From Gymnopilus junonius (taxonomy: Eukaryota > Basidiomycota > Agaricomycetes > Agaricales > Galerinaceae), in assembly GCA_015501075.1 (NCBI GenBank), contig JADNYJ010000053.1:62001-126000 (forward strand): a stretch of 64,000 nucleotides of DNA, written 5' to 3'. Position numbers and translations under genes: made by a program. Each line of letters starts with the position of its first letter. The first letter of the stretch is position 1. The notes under the pieces are model-generated. The model made no database searches, was not told the origin of the DNA, and saw only the letters and a list, made by a program, of their open reading frames with translations. Positions 49,401 through 62,978 of the stretch are shown here, one piece after another.

Positions 49401-50083
49401 TTTCTGTCCTTCTGTACTGGAGATGGACGACATACCCCGGTCACGCGTATCCTCGAGTCTTTTTTCCAACTCCTTTGTTCTGTTGATGCAAGGCTCAAGC
49501 TCAAGCCCAATACCTGGACCTGCCGTACACCGCCAACCACCCTAGCAATTAATAACTCTTCCGCGTCAATCGTCGGCGCCACCAGTCGGCGCTAGACAGC
49601 TAGGACAGATTCCTGCGTAAGGACTACGCTGCTGTTACTGCGAGAATATCTCCCTCCCAGCTTGACTCGGTCTCGATCGTTCCACGAGCTGTCAAATCCG
49701 CGATGGTATGTTTAGCCGTCCGACGCGTAGCACGGTTATGCATCACGTGCTTTGGGCTGACCTACGCTTTGGGACTGTATGATTATGCTGCCTGATGCAG
49801 TAAGTTTATCACCAATCCCTGCCTCTTCCTGTTATTTAATCGCAAGCATCCGATTTTTATTCACAGCTATAGCTACGAATGTACTTCTAATTTTGGGCTA
49901 ATTTTACAGTTCGCCCCTGGGACGGTTTTGCTTTATTGGGATGAAAGGAGCTGTGGCAAAATTCCGAACGGTATAAAATCGATGGGTGGGTGGCACGGTT
50001 CCATATCATTTTTCAATCTCTGCCACTCTCATTTACTTTTTTCTTCCTTCCCCAATTCATTATTCTTCATTCAGCTCCCAGAC
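46414..50083. other. 3.7-kb spacer without recognised gene
   Basis: No supported coding exon. A (TAC)n run lies near 46540 and an irregular GGATTACGGATTGCGGACTG-type repeat near 48355. A 135-codon Pro/Ser-rich frame at 48077-48484 lacks any domain and was not accepted. Confidence 0.4.
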
Positions 50084-51456
50084 ATGCAGGATACGTCAAT
50101 TATCAACTCGAAGATGCCAATCGGAGTCTTCACGCTCATTTTCAAAGAAGTTCACGCCGCGCAGGTCGCAGATTTCAATGCACGAGGCGTAGATGTCAGC
50201 CTTGGTGTAGTACGGTCCCCTACCTTTTTTCCTTACTCTCTCGCCGCTGTATGTCAACGCTGGGAGGACATCCTTTCAAATACGGCCGAGTTTTGGAAGC
50301 ACGTTCTGCTATTTCTCGACATGGTCGGTGGCACGAACGTCAAGAAGGCCCGTGCATACCTTGAGTGGTCTAAGGAATTTCCGATTTGCGTCTTCGTTAC
50401 TCGTGGACGGCAGGGCTCCGCTGTGGCTACCTTGGAGCAAGTTGAAGCTTTTGAGAGCAAGACTGTCTCTCTGTTCATGGAGGCGCTGATGCAGAAGCCT
50501 CATTTCCTGCGATGTCATGTTGATGCCACCGTCAGCACCGCACCTCCTTTACTCCCACGGTATTTGCCAGTAGAAGCTAGCCTCCTTCGACGTCTTTCCT
50601 TGCAATGTGTAGTCGAGAGGAACATATGGGACCCAGACACCGACGAACACATATTCCAACAGCCCGTATTAGATTTCGCAAATATTCCTCTGGATAAACC
50701 TCTGTTCGAATTCAAACCTCGCCTGACACACTTGACCATTGACGGGAGAAATATCTATTATATGTTCAACTACAACGACAGCTGGGAATTCGAGATTCCG
50801 GACCTCCGTTGGCTGAAAATTTCCCATTACAATCCTATAGACTGCAGCAAACCTTATCATCCGTACAAACGAAAATGCGGTGCATCACGAATGTGGCGAT
50901 TGTGAGATTTCCTTGTACGACGTTCTTGATAAACTTCGCCATTGCCAACAGCTTATCCCTTATCCACCTTACCCTTCACTCGGTCTGGTTCACGATCGAT
51001 GACGATGAGGAGCATGAGGGTGCTGAGTACGATTTATTTGGTCTGGAGTCGTTGACCATGATCGAGATGGACGCAGACATCATGTGCGAGTTCTTCAGAG
51101 TGGTTCAGGACAAGACGCTCACTTTTTCTGGATGTCAAGGTCTAAACGATATATACATCGATAAATGCCAATCGAACCTGAAATTGGTCGATGATTCTTT
51201 TTATAATCCCACACTTCAGCTTCTTAATATCCAAGATCCCTCTTTTGACTTGGTCGACTTCGTCAAATGCTGGCGTTGCGATACCTTGACCATCGCTCAC
51301 TGTTCTACTTTCTCGGACGCATTTTTCGAGGCGGTGATCGTCCAGAACGGTAAGGGCAGGTCCTACTTCTCTTGGGGAGATTGTCTGACCCAGCTCTATT
51401 TGCACTTCCCCGACGTACATCCAGTGGTAGAGAGACATACTTTCTTTCTGTCGTGA
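50084..51456 (+). CDS. F-box-like protein with LRR-type C-terminus (one frameshift)
   Basis: From ATG at 50084 the frame reads MPIGVFTLIFKEVHA, then FPYSLAAVCQRWEDILSNTA and FWKHVLLFLD, the usual degenerate F-box of Agaricomycete proteins. A long region with LRR-like strands follows (LTHLTIDGRNIYYMF, IPDLRWLKISHYNP). At about 50880 the frame ends in a stop, while the next frame continues the same style of protein (FLINFAIANSLSLIHLTLHS, LFGLESLTMIEMDADIMCEF, TLQLLNIQDPSFDLVDFVKC, LTQLYLHFPDVHP) to 51456. One missing base near 50880 would unite them. F-box proteins recruit substrates to SCF ubiquitin ligases through Skp1; the partner here is unknown. Confidence 0.7.
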
Positions 51457-51879
51457 TCCATTCGATTATTTGACCCAATCGCAATCGGCACCGTATCCAC
51501 GTTCAACTCATTCCGAGCGATAGGAAGACCTTCCAACTCAATAGCATCACCTATAAGCGTTTCGTTTCCATGAACCCTTGGTACAGTATGCTGCAAAAGA
51601 TCAGGTATCTGTTCGCAAATAAAAATACAAAATTCGATCGTTGTAGGACCCGAGAACCAGGCGAATTAGGTCGGATTTCGACAAATAGGCAATGGCGATT
51701 AAAGATCTGGCCTTGAGATTGAGGTGCTACTTTCGAATGCTCGTTATCTGCCCGTTCTGGTCCCGATTTTTCGATGGCGGCATGGAATGAGTTGACTCAC
51801 ATGATGGAAGTCGATGACAAAGCAGAGACTTACCGTAACCTTGTGCATCAGGCGTCAAGCTCCTAGACCACATACCACG
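51457..51879. other. Short spacer
   Basis: About 420 bp upstream of the HNH gene. No gene seen. Confidence 0.4.
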
Positions 51880-53225
51880 ATGCGCCCTCCGCCTAACCCA
51901 GAGAACATCCACGTTGTCCTCAATTTAAAAGCCGGTGGCGATGTGTTTATTGACATCCCTTTCGGTGAGATCCGGCGCCTAAGCTTCAGTCCTTCGAGGT
52001 TACTCCATTACTTCTGCTTCATCGTTCTCGGTTTGAAAGGGACGTTGCACGATAACGATGATAGGGTGGTTGCTCTCGAGGGAGAAGAAGGTGGTGCGAT
52101 CAGTACTAAAATTGAAGCTGGTAGGACTTACCTCTATCATGTTGAAGGCGATGGCGAGTTGTAACTTATTCTCCAATATTTTCCTTTATTGACACTGTCG
52201 CAGAATCATCATTCACTTCGTCACTTGTCGACCCAGAGGCCGTGCGCGAATTGGGCAGCAACGTTTCATCGACTTCGGAAGGTCATGATACGGCTTTTCG
52301 GACGCGTTTAATTGAAAGAGACGGGTCCGGGATATTTTCTGGGACGTTTCCAGATTATTGCCATGGTCAACACATCATTGCACATAGCAAAGGTGCTGAT
52401 GTAACTATTTGATTTTTCTTTGATGCGTACCCCCGGATTCTCATTATTTCCAGTGGCTCAATTTAATCATTGAAAATCGAACTCCTTACGATAACGACAA
52501 CATGTCCGGTTTTGATAGAGTCGACGATCCAAGGAATGGGTTTCTAGATTCGCCCAATATTCACCTTAGTATATCGAAGAGGAATGTTTTTATATTCAAG
52601 GTACTGCAGTTCCATGATCTCTTTCATCGGATCACACCCTTATTATTCCCAGACACCTAACTGTTACCTTCGTCGTGAGGATATTCCGCTGGCTGTGCCT
52701 AATCATGATATTTATCCCGGTAGCATGGCCCCTCTCGATTGTCGCTTTACAATGATGTTGGCAGTTGATAGTCCTGGTCCGAAGAGTCTACACATCGAAT
52801 CACCTTCTGATGCTATGTTCATGGAACCGAGTGCCAATGACCTTCCTTCTGGTCTTCTTCTGGATTATTTCAATGCAGCAGTCCTCCTCAAGTACTATTT
52901 GAAAGGCAATGAAACACTTAATTCATACCCCTTTCCTCGACCTCTAGCTGTACCCATTGTATGCCAGCAAACTTTTATACCAAGATCCGATAATAGAAAA
53001 AGTCTAAATCGCCCACCGCCTCCTCCAGGCACCAAATATCAACTGGAGCAGTATGATGATGATGACGATGATGAGCAGGATAGGAATCCTGATGAGTACA
53101 TTGATGCGATGGTTCTTGGCTTCTGGATGATGTCCGGAAATGCGCGAAAGAGACATGAAAAGGAACAGCGAGAGCGTACAGAACGGATTAACAACTGGAT
53201 TTCAGCCTCGGAAACTGCGGTTTAG
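51880..53225 (+). CDS. HNH endonuclease-domain protein
   Basis: Four exons (51880-52120, 52204-52400, 52454-52600, 52653-53225) splice to 1158 nt, 385 residues, without a break. The nuclease core reads RLIERDGSGIFSGTFPDYCH, then GQHIIAHSKGADWLNLIIEN, then DPRNGFLDSPNIHLSISKRN and KTPNCYL; the HII-HSKG, RNG and the later His match the HNH pattern of fungal HNH_2-type proteins. The N-terminal part is a beta-rich region (NIHVVLNLKAGGDVFIDIPF). The C-terminal part has a Pro patch (RPPPPPGTKYQ), an acidic run (DDDDDDEQ) and a charged helix KRHEKEQRERTERINNW. Such genes are multicopy in mushrooms and unplaced in any pathway; DNA cleavage is inferred from the motif only. Confidence 0.82.
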
Positions 53226-55833
53226 TTTTCCCTTTCTCTGCATTGTCTCATAGTAGAATTGTAACAATTGTTATGTAACTCCTGCTGGTAATGGATTCCA
53301 TGTGCATTTACTGGCTTTACCTTGCCGTCTTAAATCTATTCAAATAACGTCACTACTTTCTCGCCTTGCTTTTATCTACGTACGCGATTAGTATGGTCAC
53401 TGTCAACTTCTTGTACTCTCGAAATTCTCCATTCTCTCATTCTCCCAATTCTCGAACTCTCGGAATTCTCCCAATCCTCACACTCTTGAAATCATATCCT
53501 TCTCCCAGTTCTTAGTCTCTCCTAGCCAGACTTTGATATATCTGATGTGCCCTTCGGATCATGATATATGAACCTAGTTTTCACATTTTCTCAATTCTCC
53601 CAATTCTCACATTCTCATATTCTCCCGACTCTTGTATTCTCGAAATGCCCCTAGTTTTGGCATTTCTTGCATGCTCTCGTGGGTTTATGGTCTCATTGGT
53701 GACTTTCTGTAGTCTCTTCTTATTGTGGCTTGGCAGCTTGATGATTGTACTACCAGGCCAAGAATGTTAATCTGGAACTGGAAAAAAGGACTGCTGTTAT
53801 ATATACATCAGGGTTCCATTCTTTGATAACCGGCCATCGGCTTATACTATGCTGGGCATGAGAATGCGTGTCTTGGGCGTGTCAAGGATCAGGTCATTTA
53901 ATTGATAAGCTGATGCACACTTGCTGCTTGTTGGTTGGCTTGTTGGCGTGTCAAGCATGTCATTTTCAGAGATGCATTTCTAGTCTGACAGCTTGGAAAA
54001 AGATTTCAGAGGTCTAGATACTCACAATTATCCTTCAACATTTTGTATGAATAAGAGTCAGATACAGCACAGGCAAATAATCAAACCCAAATGCCATTCC
54101 CATGCCGGCACAGTGTAAGCCGATGACCGGTTATCACCGAGCATGTAGCGGCTCTGACATTCGGCAAGGTTAGCTTTCAATCTCCGATCTCCCAAGGCAC
54201 CTCGCAACCTCAAAGTGATAGAAGACGTCTTTGGGAACAAAGTTTTTTCAGTATTGCATGTAAGAAGGCATTTTCATCGGGAATATGGATGTCTATAATC
54301 AGGATCTGACTGCATGACGTCATTTTGAAAGGTTATCTTTAGGGAACCATAAAGGTATGTTCTCGGAAACTGAATAAGTTCATGGGAAGTCATAGTGGTC
54401 GGTAAGTGAATTAGTTTTCAGGAACTGTAATATATATTGCGGGAAAGACTATTAATGTATACGAGAAATGACAATAGATATTGGGGAGAAATCGGCAAGT
54501 CATCCAATCACTTATAATTTACAAAATCCTCAAAGGTTATTTCTCGCGAACGTTTTTGACCGCTATTTGCGCCATAGTACTTACTAAATTGAAAAAACGA
54601 AATTGTATCCACTATGTATTGCAATATAGACCTCGCAGTGAACTTACATTGGGAAATAGTTAATGTAGCTTCATTGTGATACAGCCGCTTTTGATGTAAT
54701 GCAGCTACATCTTTTGCAGGCACTAATACATTATGGTACAGAATTTGTAAAGGTTTGACATTGAGCAAGGTAGACCAGAAAATCTTCAACAAATCGGCGG
54801 CTAGTTTACTATCGGTCAAGCACAAATTTATGGATCCCGCAATTAGGAATAGAAAATATTCTAGTAAGCAAGAGGAGACCAACGGAATATGTTTAGATTT
54901 TAAAGGTGAAAATGATATGGGCCGTGTGCCACTTGACGTTAGCCATGTTCGTCATTGAGCACTGATAAGTACACCTCAGCCGCAGTACAGTGACATGTGC
55001 TGTATGTTTCGATTTGGCTTGACTAAATGTTCACACAGATCCTCATACTATCAGAAGGAGGGGCGTGGGCTGTGGTAACTCCTACCAAGTGCGATTTTAA
55101 AAAATTCCTGGCAAGAGCGAACTGGACATGGTAAGGTCATCCATACTTATCCAGAAATGATACGCCAACATACCCAGTGCCGAAGTATGCGTTCGTAAAT
55201 TGATGACATGGGTACATCGGCCCCGCTAAAGAAAATCCCAAAGTACATCACGAAGTATGAGAGCATCAAAATAGAGATCTGAAGTAAAAAAAGGACCCTT
55301 AGCCACTCAACGGCAGATCTCGCGCATAGCATAGGATATCAAAAATTCGCATCAGAAGAATGGAAAACATAGGAGGGGGGGGGTCCATGTGGACATGAAG
55401 TTAGCGCAGGGCGCACCCGACGCGCTTCTGAGATTCTGGTAGACTGCAGTCTCCGTGGACCGTTCATTAGAGTTTAAGGGTGGTCGGAAAAGGCGACACA
55501 GCCGTCGCCAATGAATATGACGACGCCCCGAAGTTGACCCATGGGGCATGCCCGAGGTCGGTGACCGAATTTAGATCTATGCTGTGCAGAGGGGAATTGC
55601 ACCCTGAATGACAAGAAGCGAATAGAATTGAATAGCGATATCACAAGCCGGCACGGTAATTTTATGATAAATCAAAAGTGAAGGGATCTGCATGATCATC
55701 AAGAACATCAGGGGGACGCGATCATGAAAGATTTTTAAGACGGTCCCTTACCGACAAGAGGCCCGACGCTCTATTGATGATAAGTACGGGGTATTCTGAT
55801 GGAAGGGCGCAGGCGGCGGTCATTGGGTGATGG
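53226..55833. other. Spacer with TTCTC-rich repeat
   Basis: About 2.6 kb. Apart from the low-complexity tract, only short frames on both strands (53561, 54058, 54508, 55147) with no domain. Confidence 0.4.
53409..53648. repeat. Degenerate ATTCTCCCAATTCTC tandem tract
   Basis: Repeats of CAATTCTC, CATTCTC and GAAATTCTC with period about 8 to 15 nt, interrupted by 80 bp of unrelated sequence. Confidence 0.65.
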
Positions 55834-56890
55834 TCAACCAAAGGCGGAGATGAAACCGGTTCCGCGTCGCAAATCTGGGTCGTCTGCCTGCGGGTCATAG
55901 TCATCGCGCTGGACGAGATCGATTTCCCATTCCTCTTCCCGCTTATGCAAAGGCGGGTATGCTTCACGCTCTTTGTAAGACGTTTCTAGGAACTGTCGCT
56001 GCAGCAGCGATCTCGAAGGTTCGTCTGCAGCGTTAGCCCTCTTCCACTCCGTGGCTCTATCCCATAACGTCCGTCTCCCATTCACGATATCGCTCCACTC
56101 CACGCGTGGAGAACGGTAATCCAGTAGCAGGGTGAAGCGTGGATCCTTCATGCAATCTACCAACGAGGAAATCCACAATGGGTATTGAGGATCGTCGACT
56201 GGGAGGAAATTCATGATGAGGACGAGCATCGAAAGCTTATCGCAGGACTTGAGAATCCCTCTGAGAGACGAGCATATATTGCGGATGGTGGTGTTGGGAA
56301 GGTCACGACGCGTGCTGACTGCAAGATGGGTAAGGGCAGGAAGGTCGGCGACGGAAGAGTATCGGTGGCCGTGGGTTATGCTGGTATAAAAATGGGTAAC
56401 TGATTTGAAGATGTGATCGTAGAAGTTAACTAGATGAGGACTGCCATAGTGTACGAGGAACATGATGGATGGATGGATGGCATGTTGTCGGAGCCAGAAG
56501 GCGTTGGAAGTGAGGTTCTGACCAGTGATGGCGAGTTTCGATAGCCCAACAAATACAGGTGCCACGCTGGCGAGCGCAGTCTCAAGGGATGGCCGCCTTT
56601 CGTTGACGACGTGGACCCAGGTATCGACGGTGTAGCTAGAGAGCATCCGGGGCATGATATGGAGCTTGGATTTCAGAGCAGGTATATAGATCCTCCGCTT
56701 GGGTAACAGGGTAGTAGTGAACCGACTAACGTGTTCGGGCACGACCATCACGACCTGGCGAAAGATCACTGGGAGAACGAGGATGTTGACATCGTTGCAT
56801 ATGAGACGAAGGCGACGAGCTTCAGCTATGCTCGACTCTGCCAAAATAACAAAGATCTCCCTAATCAATTCGACGGGAAGTACACCCCAG
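55834..56890 (-). CDS. F-box-like protein of unknown function
   Basis: A 340-codon open frame starts, in sense, LPVELIREIFVILAESSIAE and continues ARRLRLICNDVNILVLPVIF, a typical degenerate F-box start in Agaricomycetes. Further parts (VDTWVHVVNERRPSLETALA, FVGLSKLAITG, LVHYGSPHLVNFYDHIFKSV, LPALTHLAVSTRRDLP) resemble the repeat-like region of such proteins, and the C-terminus is charged (HKREEEWEIDLVQRDDYDPQ). No ATG precedes the F-box in this frame before an upstream stop, so the true start lies in an earlier exon or is masked by a lost base. Probable Skp1-dependent ubiquitin ligase adaptor, by family resemblance only. Confidence 0.6.
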
Positions 56891-59800
56891 ATGAGAGGAG
56901 ATAATTCGAGAGTACTAGACCGAATTTATAAATGAATTTTACGCAATCGGATCATGAATTAACACGCACATGGGATCCTTTTCCATCCTCACAGAGAGTC
57001 AATGCAGAAATCCGATGTCGTTCAATACGCCTCCGTCGTTCCTAGAAGCCCTGTGTCGGTTGGATGAGCGTTGAGAAGAAAGGGGAGCTGGGCCATGTCA
57101 CAGTTCTAATCCAGCTGGGCATCGTGTCATCATCTTGTCATTACCACTCCATGGACCCGGCCCTAAACCATTTATCCCGAAAGGCCACTTAAACTGCTTG
57201 GCATGTACTCGCAGGAAATTCCTAAAATGCTTGAAGCAGCACAGTCATGTACGAGATTTTATTACAGAAAAGGTTTTTCTTTGCGGTTCAACCAAAAGTA
57301 GGAGAAAGAAAAGATAACAATCCAGCGTAATTCAGCCTGGATTTTCGTCGGATCCGATGTTCTCACACTCCCCCTACACTAGGACCCAGACAACGGAACT
57401 GACAGGTTATCTAAATCTAAGCGTGTGCTCAGACAGGATCGGTACGATCCACCGCTGCTTCGCCAACAAGCTTCCTTATGGCTTTACCCAGCAATGCGGC
57501 TCCACCAAATGTTAACGGACTCCCGTCAGATGAACGAGCGCGAGCGCGACATGGAAACTATTTCGATTCGGAGTCTAATCCTAGAAATATAACAAGATAC
57601 GGATGGACCATAGTTAAGCGTATAAGTCCTCGGGAAATGCGTTAGAAAATAACAATCTCTGAGATCCGGAAGGATGAAGAGCTGACGATTTAGATAACTT
57701 CAATGCTCGGATCATTGACCCGCCGAGACCCAATTAGCTTGACACCCGTACGCGTTGTGCAATGACAGAATCCAAGTACAGAGAGTTCAAGTTGTCAATC
57801 ATTTAAAATGTGCTTCGGGACTAGATAGACGAACGTGCTAATAGGTTATGTCATACGCATCGTTAGAACCGAAGCACTAAAAGTCTAGAATATATTGAAC
57901 ACAAGAAATATTTAAACGGTTACCTCAGGTAAAGCGCCTACCTCAGATGCGTGGGCAGAGGTAATTAAAAAGAAGACGCAATAGGCTACCTTTCCATGAG
58001 AATCGGTATTTCGCATAATTCTAAGCCAGATTCAGCGTACCATAATGGGCTTTAAGCATCGTCTGAACTACGCAATGTCAATGAGAACAATACCATTGGG
58101 CTTAAGAGGGACGTATAGACGGAAAACATGAAATGTTCTATACCAGAGATAATCTGGAAACGGGTTCTCGAGCGTTCCAATCGTTCACGCTTGATAACAA
58201 GACTCCACCTTACATGTGCGCACATACATGGGTATTTTCCAAGTTGCTCTCTTTGTGGGCGCGAACATCTTAAATCCTTAGTAAACTTTATTATAGTAAC
58301 CATGTTCACGCGAGATGATGTATGTACTGTACCTCAGTTCGGAGTTCTTGAGTAATGCGCACTACGGCTCTTGATTTAAAGCTACGCAATATATGGGATA
58401 TAGAATTGAAGAAGACCCCGTGGCTTGTGCTGGCCGCTGACCTACGCTAACAGATCACAAAAGCGAGGGTATATTGATAGAAATGAAGAGGATATCCTAG
58501 AGATTGTGTAGATAACCGATGCCCGAGCCTTTGAGACTGATAACGTTACGAACGAGTCCGGTGAATTCTTGGAATGTCGGATTCATCATGGGGTCATGTT
58601 TACGGAAGGCGAGCTCAAGGGGTACGTACAGCGTGCATTTACCGGCTGTCATGCTTTGTGGCACTGGATAGCATGGTTATCGACTACTAGACCGTAAGTG
58701 AAATTTGGAAGTGTGGGCGCTAAGGGAAACTTCAAGCTCAAAAGTCACATGGAGTTGCGATTGTGTGCGTCTAGTTATATACTACCTATTTATTTATCAC
58801 TGTCAATTGATGATCAGAAAGGTCGGTCCAGTTGACATTCCAGAATTCCATCCATAAAGAATGATTTCGATTTATTTGCTCCGTGGATTATACCAGTGTC
58901 CGTGGAAGTGGTATTCAGATAATGAACCGGGTTTCAGTCGAGAAAAAAAGAATGCGCTCGACAGAATAAGATGGGTACAGAGTTTATTTGACAGATGGAA
59001 TATTGGAAGAACTTCGACCTGGCCGGAGAAGAGAGGGTGTTCCCGGCGATGAGGAGTTGATGGAGGGATGGTGGCGCATCAGGGATTCTCGCTGAGGACC
59101 TGATGGTGATAGACATCATGATCAGTAGGGGACTTGTGGGTGCTTCTGCCTCGTCGACCTGTCCCCCGTCCGTAGTGCTTAGTGGATTATCTTCCTGGTC
59201 AGGGACCCCTCGGTTGCTTTTCAATGAGTCTAAATGGGCCACCTCGGGCAGATTATCTACCGTATCATACAGAAATTAGAATGTAGTAATTAAATAAACG
59301 TCCTAAACGACTTCGAACTCCCGCTGCTTGAAGTTAAATGGCAATCGCATCAAAGAATTTGACGGTGCACACCACTGTCAACTGTCAGTGAAAGGTTTCC
59401 TGCATTGAACCTAGTTGGGTATCAATGTCAACGTTTACAAGTATAAGAATGAATTTCTAGAAGAAAATCAGTCGAAACGTAAGTGGATTGATTATCTACT
59501 TTAACCAGTTAATTCAAAATGGCACTTCAGTGTCTTTCTGTTGGGACTAGACATAATAGTACAAATTTTGTGATTTTATGTGATTTTAAACACTCTCTAA
59601 GCTATAGATTACGTATGGGAAGGTCTCCCAAGCCAAATAAATCCTTCTTTCATTTAGTGAACAGGTAATAAGGACTTCCGTCCACATTATCACCACAGAT
59701 TATGAGCCTGATTGACGGTTGACGATAAATCTTTTCAAAGATAAACTAACTTCTGGTGAGTATAATTGATGTCGCTGGGAATTTTTTAAGGTAGTCCCTG

Positions 59801-60184
59801 TCGTACTGTGTTTCATGGAGTAGATACTTATACGGAATATGTTTCGCTTCTTTTCAAGTTTACACTTCAGCATATAAAGCGATAGTTGGAGGAACAGAAA
59901 AAATACAAGAATTTAAAATATAATAGCAAAAATACCCCTCAGATCTTCAATCAATAATTCAGCGATGGAAATCCCGGAGGCGGGAGGTCGGGCGTGGTCA
60001 TCTGGGTATAGTAGAGTTCTGCGATGCACCTACTTACCAAGTACACAATCCACCTCAACTCGTTAAGAATATAATTAAGCTCTTATTGGTACCTCTTCTT
60101 ATATCGCTTCAAACTCACTGGGCAGCTGAACAGAAGAACAGGAATGCTTTCTGCCGCGGTTGCTGAGATATTAATAGCTTTACA
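56891..60184. other. 3.3-kb AT-rich spacer
   Basis: No supported gene. A frame at 58128-58355 starts IPEIIWKRVLERS and could be a worn F-box fragment, but it has no continuation. Confidence 0.4.
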
Positions 60185-60828
60185 TCACGTGCCGTGCTTA
60201 CCGCCCTTTCCCGAACCGGAATCCGACGCGCGTTGCAGTTTTCTCCCGCTCTTGTCTGTCGCGTCACACTCCCTGGACGGTCGCTGTGAAGGAAGACGCA
60301 GCTCATTCTTTTTCTGAACCTCAGGTTTCGTCTCATATATGCGGATACTCCCCTCAGCTTTCTCCTCTCCGCGTTTCAAGTGCAATTTCAGTGGATACGG
60401 ATAGGGAGGCTGAATGGTGTAGAGTGAAGGCAGTTGAAGGCTTTTCGTCGACGTCAGGGCATCATATTTGTTCAAGGTGAGAAGTGGTGAACTTGTATCC
60501 TCCAATTTACCCTTAAAGACGCGTAGACCGGCCGTTTGACACGTATGAATGGATTTGTCAGTGTTGGTCGTCTCAACATCTCTTCCGGCAAGGTGTGTAC
60601 GACGCGCTGTTATAGCTATCTTCTGTATTAATTTATATATTACAGCATCTGCTTCGCTGACTTCGTTCCGATGATCACTGCCTTGAGGTGAATGATCGCT
60701 GTGGGCCACCTATCAGACGCCTCGAGGTTGGATCCGGCTGTTTGGTTTACAGCAACTTGAATCTCTGTTTTGAACTTTGGGCCGTTGTAAAGGTATTTAG
60801 AGAGGTTTTCAATGCACTTTACTTGCAT
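60185..60828 (-). CDS. Two-exon protein of unknown function
   Basis: Exons 60828-60679 and 60622-60185 join across a 56-bp GTGATC...TACAG intron and keep one frame for 195 residues. It begins MQVKCIENLSKYLYNGPKFK and ends in a basic Gly-Lys tail, SGRKLQRASDSGSGKGGKHG. No signal peptide, membrane segment or known domain is visible; the centre is Pro/Tyr-rich (LYTIQPPYPYPLKLHLKRG). The clean splice and frame support a real gene, but I do not recognise it. Confidence 0.5.
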
Positions 60829-62978
60829 TATCCGTTGTATCTAACTTCGTGAATTTATGGCAGGCTTTTAGTTCCTCCACACGTCGAACAGCTATGTGAT
60901 TTCTCGTCCACTTTTCACATCAGTTCCGCGGTGGTCTCAACGTGGCTTGAAAACGCTGAAACCTCATGTTGATAAGGCTTGTCTATTTAATGAAAGCTGG
61001 CTCAAAGGCTTCTGGTTCGCTTCCCCCACCTACCGCAATAACTCGAAGACTGATAGCCTCTCTCTTTTTCAGCGTATCGCCTTTCGTCCAGCGCCACATT
61101 TCACCTTCCCCTCCTCATTGTTCAGGCCTCCTTTATCTACTTTTGGAGGTTCCTTTTGAGTCCTTTTCGAATCTACTTCATTTTACACGCTCATCCATTG
61201 TCTTTCCTTACACTTACATCCGTATATGTATATGAGGTCAGCCTTTCTCTTTGACTTTTTCTTGAACAACGCTAATTCAAATTGTAGCCAATTGAAATCC
61301 ATGTATGACTCGACTTATTGCGCCCCTCCGTCCCATTCCGCATGGATGAATGGCGTCAGGTTATGATTTAAACTCAAGAATTTTAATTAAAATTTTCCAT
61401 ATTTTAACCTTTTCTATCGCTGACGATCTAGAACTCTATATTTTTGGCCAGTATACTTCGACGTCTTCAATATATCTCCCTTTACCGGGAAAGAGATGGA
61501 TTTGGGAGGAAGAACGCAGTGTCGGTTTTGACATACCTAAATTATCATGTGCGTACCTGAACCTTCTTTTCTGAGAATATTTGACATTTTAATCGTGGAG
61601 AAATTCTAGACGACGAGGCACGTTTCATTTTGCCATCCGTCGGCTCTCTGGCTATCTCCGCTCCTATCCTGCTCGCGCCCATACGCCATCGCACCGTGCT
61701 GACTTGGTCGAACTGGGAAGGTTGCATGTCATTCACGCCACTCGCCGTCCTGAAATTGCCCCCGCGCCACTGGCCTGCCGCACGCCCCTCCGCTGATACG
61801 GGACGTATTACCTGTCGTAGGCTGATCTCTATTCCGCTCATGAACTCTTGACTCGATTTCTTTAATGAATTTTCTCAAGGATTATATCGCCTATTAAACG
61901 CCTCCCTCCCCCCCCATCATGGGCAATGGGCATTGCGAAAGATAAAAAAAAAGGGGTGAGTCGGCCGAATTGATGAAAGGCTCACGAGTTAAAAGATGGT
62001 CGATTTACGTCGATTTTTCTCAGGTACAGTCATCAACGTGAGAGCCTTTCCTCAATCTTATCGACCCGTCCCGGCTTGCTGACGCGTGACGGCCAAAAGA
62101 AGGACACCGTTTTGTCGGCAAAGCCGCCTTGTCGCCGCTTGCTTTTTTTTTTCTCAGTCGAAATTCTATAATCCCAAACAGGTATGTGTTCGCCGTCTGT
62201 GAGCTTGCTTTCATTTCTTATTGTCTTTTTTTTTTTTGTCTGACGAGATTATCCCACTGGAAATGAAGTGCCCAGGTAGAACGCAATCACTTGTTGGAAG
62301 AAGCCCATGTGTACAGGACTACATACGAAGCGTCCGCTATCCGTGAGAAGGAACGACAAAAAAACAATAAGGCAGCGAGCGATGAGGGTGCCGCGGAAGA
62401 TAATGATAAAAGTAATGATGGGTATAGTGCGAGAAGGCTTGGTATGGATATGGATATGGATATTGATGGATGGATGGAATGATGGTTCGTGAATGAATCG
62501 TGAAAGTGGATAACCAAAAACGTGTCGCGCATGAGTGGTGGTGAGAGAGGGTTGGGTTGGTTGAACAAGTGGGAGTGACGGATGGGTCATCGAGACGCAT
62601 CCGAGGAAGGTCGGCCGGGGTGGTGTACCCAGTACGTCTCGACGACACAATCCTCAGGTCGTAAAATGTGTTAAGGGTAACGCAGGAATGAGACTCTGAT
62701 TACAGCCAAACCAGGGCGAGAACAAAGCGAGGGAGAAAAGAACAGAAGAGGGGGACGTACGCAAGCCGATTGTTTTTTTCATGACCCAGCCCACCCATAC
62801 GGAACAAAGGAAGGGGAAGAACAAGGACCGGAACAAAGAAAAAAAAAGAAAGCCAGGTGCGCAAAAATACACATATCCATACATATCGTCCAAAAAGAAT
62901 AACTTGAACTCGAGAAAAACCCCTTTTGTTAGACGCGCAGCATCAACGAAAAGGCGCCCCCGCCTCCTCCTGTTCATT
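60829..62978. other. Spacer without recognised gene
   Basis: About 2.1 kb with opposing frames at 60896-61235, 61350-61574 and 61545-61851, none with a supported exon chain. A GGATAT repeat lies at about 62440-62470. The right end is the 3' region of the next gene. Confidence 0.4.

Noticed and set aside
60896..61851. Frames with weak resemblance to enzyme segments
   Set aside because: No motif could be confirmed and opposite-strand frames look equally good.
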